Shown here: piece after piece, positions 1 through 4,577 of the stretch
How positions within the stretch are numbered: position 1 is the first letter of the stretch
Layout: the number at the start of each line of letters is the position of its first letter
Source of the DNA: Fimbriimonadia bacterium
GTDB taxonomy: Bacteria > Armatimonadota > Fimbriimonadia > Fimbriimonadales > Fimbriimonadaceae
Assembly (NCBI GenBank): GCA_029824495.1
Contig: JALGXY010000428.1
Location: 1 to 7,277, forward strand
Length of the DNA: 7,277 nt
Direction: 5' to 3'
Translations under genes and position numbers: made by a program
Notes under the pieces: generated by a model
What the model saw: the letters and a program-made list of their open reading frames with translations, nothing else
Database searches by the model: none
Told to the model about the DNA's origin: nothing

Positions 1-1
1 C

Positions 2-343
2 CCAGACCTCTGCAAGAACTGTAAACAGAAGAGAGCAGCCAAGTGGTACACAGTCCGATGCAAAGATTGTGGATGTGAGCTGAAGGCTAATACTGATTGG
101 GAACGTGCTCCTGACCTTTGTAATGGATGTAAACAGAAGAGAGCTGACAAATGGAAGTCAAAGGCGTGTCAGCGCTGTCAAGGGCAGATTCAGTACTCAA
201 CTGAATGGGACAGGATCCCTGTTTACTGCAAGGATTGTCTCAGCTTATTCCCTAAGAAAGACTTGAACTGCGAACACTGCGGTGCCGGATTTTATGTCTC
301 CTCTTATGCCCAAATCAAGTTTGAAGAAAGGGGGCACACCTTG
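2..343 (+). repeat. Tandem 36/36/42-residue zinc-ribbon units
   Basis: Three head-to-tail coding units lie at 2-109, 110-217 and 218-343. Units 1 and 2 are both exactly 108 bp and remain similar at DNA level, sharing the run TGTAAACAGAAGAGAGC. At protein level both begin P-D-L-C-x-x-C-K-Q-K-R-A and end with a D/E-W-[ED]-R motif. Unit 3 is longer and diverged (PVYCKDC), and a fourth CxxC (PKRCEGC) follows it. The second CxxC of each unit pairs with the first CxxC of the next to make one ribbon. The repeat unit is therefore offset from the folding unit. The array runs off the left edge, so the copy number is unknown. Confidence 0.8.
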
Positions 344-745
344 CCCAAGAGATGTGAAGGTTGTCGGGAGAGATTTAAGCACAAGCCATTCGAGATAAGA
401 ATGGAAACCGACCTGTTTGGAAAGCCGATCAGGCGCACATACAACAGCAAAGGACAGCTCTTGTTTGAAACTACGACAGACACAGACTGGTCAGGGAAGC
501 GTCGGTCTCACCACAAATCGAATACTGGGAAGCCAACAAGCACAACCACCACAGAGACCGATGTTTTCGGCAATAGAAGCAGAAAGAGAGTGGGAGCAGA
601 TGGCAAAACAAAGTCCACTTCCCAGGACAAGAAAGACGTCTTTGGAGAAACATACACCGAGAGCACAAGCGCAGACGGCAAGACCAAGCACCGAACCACA
701 ACAGAAACAGACTGGCAGGGCAAAAAATACCGCAAGACTGAGTGA
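2..745 (+). CDS. Tandem zinc-ribbon protein with C-terminal 25-residue repeats (5' partial)
   Basis: The frame is open from the left edge to TGA at 743-745, giving 247 visible residues; the true start lies outside the window. A TTG at 263 is internal, because cysteine-rich coding continues upstream of it. Visible residues 1-122 carry CxxC pairs at C4/C7, C20/C23, C40/C43, C56/C59, C76/C79, C90/C93 and C118/C121. These pair into three complete four-cysteine ribbons plus the tail of an earlier one. The third ribbon (CEHCGAGF, then Q, F, G, then PKRCEGCR) resembles the 'probable zinc-ribbon' family zf-trcl (PF13451). Residues 134-247 are 4.5 copies of a 25-residue Thr/Lys-rich repeat with D-x-F-G and D-G-K turns. 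No signal peptide or membrane segment is visible, so a cytoplasmic protein is likely. Zinc binding is inferred from the cysteines, and a nucleic-acid or protein-binding role is only a guess. The gene is more A-rich than its neighbours, which could mean transfer. Confidence 0.85.
   Translation, partial: PDLCKNCKQKRAAKWYTVRCKDCGCELKANTDWERAPDLCNGCKQKRADKWKSKACQRCQGQIQYSTEWDRIPVYCKDCLSLFPKKDLNCEHCGAGFYVSSYAQIKFEERGHTLPKRCEGCRERFKHKPFEIRMETDLFGKPIRRTYNSKGQLLFETTTDTDWSGKRRSHHKSNTGKPTSTTTTETDVFGNRSRKRVGADGKTKSTSQDKKDVFGETYTESTSADGKTKHRTTTETDWQGKKYRKTE
401..742 (+). repeat. 4.5 copies of a 75-bp / 25-residue coding repeat
   Basis: Units lie at 401-475, 476-550, 551-625 and 626-700, with a 14-residue partial unit at 701-742 just before the stop. 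All four full units are exactly 25 residues. The shared pattern starts T-[ED]-T-D-[VWL]-F-G-[KN] and continues with x-D-G-K-T-K, ending in a Thr-rich stretch. Each unit contains two turn-like sites (D-x-F-G and D-G-K) about 13 residues apart, separated by alternating polar residues. This looks like short beta strands joined by tight turns. It is only loosely reminiscent of Rhs/YD repeats and lacks their Y-D-x-x-G-R core. Constant length with diverged sequence points to structural constraint. Confidence 0.8.
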
Positions 746-888
746 GTCAAGTAACGGCACTTTTCTAGCGGCTCTCGCCTCCTAGCCTATCCGCCTTCCA
801 TTCTTGAGCTTCTGCACGCAACGGGCAAAGCTCTAAGTTCGATCAGACTGTAAACAAACCGACCTGCGATCCCTCAAAAATGCCCCTT

Positions 889-933
889 AAAAAGCAAAAA
901 ACCAGGACACACGCTGCTGCGTGACATGGTTTT
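889..933 (-). terminator. Rho-independent terminator downstream of tRNA-Glu
   Basis: Read on the - strand, AAAACCA (933-927) pairs with TGGTTTT (904-898). Inside it, CACGC pairs with GCGTG around an AGCA loop, with a small asymmetric internal loop between the two stems. The stem runs straight into a T-rich tract (TTTTTTGCTTTTT, 901-889). It begins 2 bp after the tRNA CCA end, where a tRNA terminator is expected. The plus-strand side has only a short T run after the stem, so it would be at most a weak terminator for the zinc-ribbon gene ending at 745. Nothing else clear is visible in 746-888. Confidence 0.75.
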
Positions 934-935
934 CT

Positions 936-1011
936 TGGTACTCCGGACGGGATTCGAACCCGCGATCTTCACTGTGAAAGAGTGACGAGTTAACCGCTAC
1001 TCCACCGGAGC
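936..1011 (-). tRNA. tRNA-Glu (anticodon UUC), CCA encoded
   Basis: A full cloverleaf can be drawn on the - strand. The acceptor GCTCCGG pairs with CCGGAGT, with a G-U first pair. The D stem GAGT/ACTC encloses loop AGCGGTTA. The anticodon stem TCACT/AGTGA encloses loop CTTTCAC, so the anticodon is TTC and reads GAA/GAG for glutamate. The variable loop is AGATC, and the T arm is GCGGG-TTCGAAT-CCCGT. Discriminator A (939) is followed by genomic CCA (938-936). Total length is 76 nt with CCA. It lies 79 bp downstream of the NlpC/P60 gene on the same strand and 2 bp before a strong terminator, so it may be transcribed alone or as the tail of the hydrolase transcript. Confidence 0.95.
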
Positions 1012-1025
1012 ACTGAAGCGAGTGC

Positions 1026-1055
1026 ATTGTGACCGCCGGACGCCCTTAATCGCAA
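1026..1055 (-). promoter_or_regulatory. Possible sigma70-type promoter for tRNA-Glu
   Basis: On the - strand, TTGCGA (1055-1050) and CACAAT (1031-1026) match the -35 and -10 consensus at 4 of 6 positions each. The spacer is 18 bp, and the -10 ends 14 bp before the tRNA 5' end. The -35 overlaps a 6-bp perfect inverted repeat, GCCCTT/AAGGGC (1042-1059). That hairpin has no T tract and is not a convincing terminator for the upstream hydrolase gene. The promoter call is weak and rests on position and partial consensus only. Confidence 0.3.
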
Positions 1056-1090
1056 GGGCCTTGGGGCTGATGGTCAGACGCCGACAGGAC

Positions 1091-2686
1091 TTAAGAGCCG
1101 GACCCGGCGGCGAGCTGCTTAGCAGCCTCTTCCATCGCAGCCTTGTCTTCGCTGGCTGACTGCTCAATCTTGGCTTCAGCGGCCTTCTCTTCAGCAGACT
1201 TCGTTGGAGACGCCTTCTTGGCTGCTGTCTCGACCACTGCGCTGCCTGCTTTGACACCGCCTGGGCGTCGTGCTGTGACATAGCGCCGGTCGTAGTAGCC
1301 GGTGATGCTGTCGATCTCGACGTCGTTCCCTGCGCTGCTGGCGTGAATAAACTTGTTGTTGCCGATGTAGATGCCGACATGGCTGACACGTGTGCCGCGT
1401 CGTGTTCTAAAGAAGACCAGGTCGCCAGCCGCTAGCTGAGCTCGGGGCACGTAGCTGCCAAACTTCGACTGGGCTGCCGATGTTCTGGGAAGCTTAATGC
1501 CGTGGACACTGTAGACCACACAGGTGAACCCAGAGCAGTCGAGACCGCCATTCGGTCGCCGCGAATTGTATCGGCCAGAGCCGCGAGAGGTCAGGACCGA
1601 ATTTCGGTACTTTGCAGGAACGTCGTTGCCGCCCCAGCGATAAGGCACGCCGAGAAGGCTCTTAGCAGTCGCAACCAGAGAATCTGTAGCGACTTTGGCG
1701 TTCGCAGCCACTGCTGCAGGTGTTGTCACCTTGCTGGGCGAACCTGCGCGGTTGGCGCGGGCCACATCAGCCGAGCTGGCTGAGCGCAACAGATCGCCGC
1801 GGATCCAGCCTTTAAGGCCGTTTGAAAATTTAAGCTTGTACCAGTCGCCGCTGCGGTCGAGCACGCTCGCCACCTGCCCTTTGCTGGCCACAGAGACCTT
1901 GGCCGCACTGGTTGTCGCGCTGCTGCGGACGTTCACACGGCTCGCTGTGATCGTCACTCGCTTGGAGCGGATCACGCTGGTGCTGGAGCTTGAAGATGTG
2001 GACCCGCCCGGAACATCGAGCACGTCGCCGATCTGAAGCCGTCGCCAGTTGATCTCGGGGTTGAGAGCTCGCAGTTCGCTCGGTTTGATTCCGAGCTGGG
2101 ATGCGATGACCCAGTCGTTGTCGCCGCTGACAACTGTATAGCTGCCTTTCGTGGTCGTGAGCGGCTGGCTCGATCTCACAGGAGTCGAAACCGGCGCACC
2201 ACCGGGAACCCGGACCTCTTGGCCGATCTGAAGCCGGCGCCAGTCGATATCGGGGTTGAGTTCGCGAAGCTCGCTGGGGGCGATGCCGTAACGGGGAGCG
2301 ATCGTCCAGTCGTTGTCGCCGTTCTTGACGATGTAATTTGTGTTCTTTGGCTCAGCAGCCTTGGCCACCGGTTTGGCTTCGAAGTAGATGATCGTGTCGA
2401 GAGGTCTTTCCAGCCGCGCCGGAATCTTGATAACCGTTCCGATCTTCAACCGCTCTGGGTCGAGGCCTGCGTTGTAATTTGCCAGCCGCTCGTAGCCAAG
2501 ATTGTTCTGGTGAGCAATGTGAGAGAAAGTATCGCCGTTCTGGATCCGATACAGCTTGGGCCCAACATACGCCCCGCTCTGCAGGATTAGGCATGAAACG
2601 ACGGCACTTGATGTCAGCAAACTGATTTCCCTCCGGTCTGAACCCGCATCAAGATCTTGGCACAACCAAGCACTTGACCCGCGCAC
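1091..2686 (-). CDS. Secreted LysM(x3)-SH3-NlpC/P60 peptidoglycan endopeptidase
   Basis: This 531-residue protein (GTG 2686, TAA 1093-1091) is predicted to bind and cleave peptidoglycan outside the membrane. LysM domains lie at about 44-92, 116-163 and 182-228. A bacterial SH3 domain lies at 243-304 (VNVRSS, GWIRGDLL) and NlpC/P60 at 331-475. Catalytic residues are visible: Cys384 in LDCSGF, His436 in SHVGIYIG and His448 in FIHASS. NlpC/P60 enzymes are cysteine peptidases that cut stem peptides, usually the gamma-D-Glu to diamino-acid bond. After the domain comes an Ala/Lys/Glu-rich tail (479-531). The start is uncertain. GTG 2686 gives an N-terminus with RR (18-19) before a hydrophobic stretch, resembling a Tat or Sec signal. 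TTG 2620 has a strong Shine-Dalgarno but leaves a short signal without a positive charge. No convincing promoter was found upstream. Confidence 0.93.
   Translation of the reverse strand: MRGSSAWLCQDLDAGSDRREISLLTSSAVVSCLILQSGAYVGPKLYRIQNGDTFSHIAHQNNLGYERLANYNAGLDPERLKIGTVIKIPARLERPLDTIIYFEAKPVAKAAEPKNTNYIVKNGDNDWTIAPRYGIAPSELRELNPDIDWRRLQIGQEVRVPGGAPVSTPVRSSQPLTTTKGSYTVVSGDNDWVIASQLGIKPSELRALNPEINWRRLQIGDVLDVPGGSTSSSSSTSVIRSKRVTITASRVNVRSSATTSAAKVSVASKGQVASVLDRSGDWYKLKFSNGLKGWIRGDLLRSASSADVARANRAGSPSKVTTPAAVAANAKVATDSLVATAKSLLGVPYRWGGNDVPAKYRNSVLTSRGSGRYNSRRPNGGLDCSGFTCVVYSVHGIKLPRTSAAQSKFGSYVPRAQLAAGDLVFFRTRRGTRVSHVGIYIGNNKFIHASSAGNDVEIDSITGYYDRRYVTARRPGGVKAGSAVVETAAKKASPTKSAEEKAAEAKIEQSASEDKAAMEEAAKQLAAGSGS
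2003..2341 (-). repeat. Internal duplication of LysM domains 2 and 3
   Basis: The second (2341-2198) and third (2143-2003) LysM domains of the NlpC/P60 gene are close copies with an exact 195-bp (65-residue) offset. Shared blocks include SGD/NGD-N-D-W, P-S-E-L-R-x-L-N-P and W-R-R-L-Q-I-G, and the matching DNA still shows long runs of identity around 2033-2075 and 2228-2270. The first LysM (about 2557-2411) is clearly more diverged. This suggests a fairly recent in-gene duplication of one LysM plus its linker. Confidence 0.75.
2629..2634 (-). promoter_or_regulatory. Shine-Dalgarno GGAGGG supporting a TTG start at 2620
   Basis: On the - strand, GGAGGG (2634-2629) lies 8 nt upstream of a TTG at 2620-2618, in the frame of the NlpC/P60 gene. 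That start would give 509 residues beginning M-L-T-S-S. No comparable site precedes the GTG at 2686. If the longer start is real, the same bases encode the R-R-E of its signal-like N-terminus. The match is as good as any ribosome site in the window, but the resulting signal peptide is poor, so the choice stays open. Confidence 0.45.
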
Positions 2687-2830
2687 GAATACCGAACCTG
2701 TCGGCAGTATGGGCTCAGAACCGCACAGATTCAGGACTTATTACGTGTGAGAGACGCCAAAGGTCTCGAACGGTTCAAAAGGTCCCACCAGCCGAACGCC
2801 AGCCTGCTCGGGTAGATTCACCTCGAACCC

Positions 2831-3697
2831 ATGCTGAGCGTGCTCATTGTGAATTGGAACACACGAGAGCTGCTGAAGGCCTGCCTCCGCTCGCTTCAGG
2901 TTCACGCCCCATCTGAACCTCACGAGGTGATTGTCGTAGACAATGACAGCGGCGACGGCAGCGCCGAGATGGTCCGAGCTGAATTCCCCGATGTTCTGTT
3001 GATCGAACCGGGAGCCAATACCGGCTATGCAGCTGGCAACAACCTCGCTTTTGGCGCAGCAGAAGGCGATCTGCTCCTGACTCTGAATTCTGATACTGAG
3101 TTTACCGATGACAGCCTTCAGAGAGCTGTGGATGCGATGCGGAGCCATGATGAATGGGGCGCGCTCGGCATCAAGCAGATCCTGCCCGATGATTCTGTTC
3201 AGGATTCGGTGCGCGGTTTCCCTGGCTATCTCGGAATTTTCGGGGCGCTCACAAGGCTCGATAAGGTGTTCCCTGGTTCTGCCCTCGGCTCCTACACCCT
3301 TCCCAAATTCGACTACGAGGTCTCCGGGCCTGCTCCCCAGCCGATGGGCACGTTCCTGATGTTTCGTCGTGAAGCGCTTGAAGCAGTGGGCGATGCGAAG
3401 AGCCCGTTCGATGAGGCTTTCCCTATCTTCTTCAATGAGGTCGATCTGCTCTGGAGGCTGAAGAAAGCGGACTGGCCGACCTGGTATCTGGCAGAAGCAT
3501 CGGTTCGACATCACCACGGTTCAAGCACCAAACAGGTGAAGAAGTCGATGATCTGGGAATCGCACAAGAGCCTGGTTCGCTGCCTCAGCAAGCATTTATC
3601 GGGCCCAGCGAGGATCGGTCTGCCTCTTGCTGCTGTTCTATCCTATGGAGCTGCGTTCATTAGGGCGCGGGGGTGGCATGCCGGATTTCGACCTTAG
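2831..3697 (+). CDS. Family-2 glycosyltransferase
   Basis: This 288-residue inverting GT-A (GT2) enzyme is expected to transfer a sugar from a nucleotide donor to a lipid-linked or nascent glycan at the cytoplasmic face. Motifs: L-I-V-N-W-N at 5-10, VVDNDS at 35-40 (donor site), NTGYAAGNN at 63-71, LNSDTE at 85-90 (DxD-like metal site), EVDLLWRL at 203-210 (acceptor/base region) and a histidine cluster RHHHGSST near 226-233. The pattern resembles rhamnosyltransferase-like (WbbL-type) GT2 proteins, but the sugar cannot be read from sequence. An in-frame TAG sits six codons upstream, so the ATG at 2831 is the earliest ATG. No Shine-Dalgarno is visible before it, and a leaderless or weakly translated first gene is possible. 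It heads a tight three-gene operon, and its last 20 bp overlap the next gene. Confidence 0.9.
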   Translation: MLSVLIVNWNTRELLKACLRSLQVHAPSEPHEVIVVDNDSGDGSAEMVRAEFPDVLLIEPGANTGYAAGNNLAFGAAEGDLLLTLNSDTEFTDDSLQRAVDAMRSHDEWGALGIKQILPDDSVQDSVRGFPGYLGIFGALTRLDKVFPGSALGSYTLPKFDYEVSGPAPQPMGTFLMFRREALEAVGDAKSPFDEAFPIFFNEVDLLWRLKKADWPTWYLAEASVRHHHGSSTKQVKKSMIWESHKSLVRCLSKHLSGPARIGLPLAAVLSYGAAFIRARGWHAGFRP

Positions 3698-4577
3698 CAT
3701 CACAATCTGCTCGTGGAACACGATCGACGATCTTCGTCTGTGTCTCCAGAGCCTTCGCGATGCCAAGGACGAGGCCAACTTCGAGGTAGTCGTCGTTGAC
3801 AACGCCAGCAAGGATGGGTCGCCCGATATGGTCGAGGCTGAATTCCCCGAAGTGCGTCTGCTCCGGCAGGACGTCAATCTCGGATTCACCGGCGGCCACA
3901 ACCTGGCTGTTGCCGAGAGAAAAGGCACACACGCGGCGCTCCTCAATTCGGACACGATTGTCCACTCGGGCGCGATCAGATCGCTGATGGCCTACTGGAA
4001 GGATCACCCAGAGGCCGGCATCATCGGCCCGAAGCTGCTCAATCCAGACGGCAGCCTTCAGTTTTCATGTCGGCGATTCCCCAACCCGGTCGCCGCGGCA
4101 TTCCGCAGCACGTTTCTGGGCCGTCTCTTTCCGAACAACTCCGCGGCCAGCGACTACCTGATGCAGGACTTTGACCACGACAACCCGATGGAGGTTGACT
4201 GGATTTCAGGGGCAGCATTCTTCATCCGAAAAGAGGTGGTCGATGAGGTCGGCCTGCTCGACAATTCGCTCTTTATGTATTGCGAGGACACGGACCTCTG
4301 CAAACGAGCATGGGACAAGGGCTGGAAGGTTGTCTATGTGCCTGATGCTGTGATCACTCACGCGATCGGGCGCAGCACAGACAGAATCGCCAACAAGATG
4401 ATCGTCAGGCACCACCGCTCGATGCTGCGATACTATCGGAAGCACGATGTTCCCGAGGCAGCCTGGATTGCGCGACCGTTCTTGACAGTCTTTGCTGCCG
4501 TAGGATTGAGCATGCGTGCCGGGATCTTCTTGACCAAGAACATGATCGACGCTCTCAAGAGGTCACTGAAACGTTGA
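3678..4577 (+). CDS. Family-2 glycosyltransferase, paralogue of the preceding gene
   Basis: This 299-residue GT2 enzyme starts at ATG 3678 (MPDFDLSITICSWN). A longer in-frame ATG at 3627 would add 17 unconserved residues inside the upstream gene. A G-rich stretch (GGGGG 3669-3673) lies close to the chosen start. Motifs: CSWN at 11-14, VVDNAS at 39-44, NLGFTGGHN at 67-75, LNSDT at 89-93, D-W-I-S-G-A near 174-179, the FMYCEDTDLCKRA acceptor/base motif at 199-211, and GWKVVYVPDAVITH at 215-228. A hydrophobic or amphipathic C-terminal segment (about 266-285) may hold it to the membrane. It shares D-G-S-x-x-M-V-x-A-E-F-P with the first enzyme, so the two look like products of an old tandem duplication. 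It overlaps the upstream gene by 20 bp and the ligase gene by 4 bp, and probably acts in the same glycan pathway. Confidence 0.92.
   Translation: MPDFDLSITICSWNTIDDLRLCLQSLRDAKDEANFEVVVVDNASKDGSPDMVEAEFPEVRLLRQDVNLGFTGGHNLAVAERKGTHAALLNSDTIVHSGAIRSLMAYWKDHPEAGIIGPKLLNPDGSLQFSCRRFPNPVAAAFRSTFLGRLFPNNSAASDYLMQDFDHDNPMEVDWISGAAFFIRKEVVDEVGLLDNSLFMYCEDTDLCKRAWDKGWKVVYVPDAVITHAIGRSTDRIANKMIVRHHRSMLRYYRKHDVPEAAWIARPFLTVFAAVGLSMRAGIFLTKNMIDALKRSLKR

Noticed and set aside
2..217. CRISPR-like direct repeats
   Set aside because: The 108-bp repeats are in-frame coding duplications of a zinc-ribbon unit, without unique spacers between short identical repeats.
401..742. Possible Rhs/YD-repeat toxin tail
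   Set aside because: The units have D-x-F-G and D-G-K turns but lack the Y-D-x-x-G-R core. The protein also has no signal, core or toxin domain within the window.
417..785. Second plus-strand frame overlapping the 25-residue repeats
   Set aside because: The period and conserved residues appear only in the main frame. This frame has no comparable constraint and simply runs past the stop.
1042..1059. Hairpin GCCCTT/AAGGGC as terminator of the hydrolase gene
   Set aside because: The stem is only 6 bp and no T tract follows it on the - strand.
2219..2590. Plus-strand open frame opposite the LysM region of the hydrolase
   Set aside because: It is a shadow of repeated LysM coding on the - strand, with no domain or ribosome site of its own.
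2741..3517. Long antisense open frame (258 codons) opposite the first glycosyltransferase
   Set aside because: The + strand carries clear GT2 motifs over the same bases. The antisense translation has no recognisable domain and reads as a by-product of codon bias.
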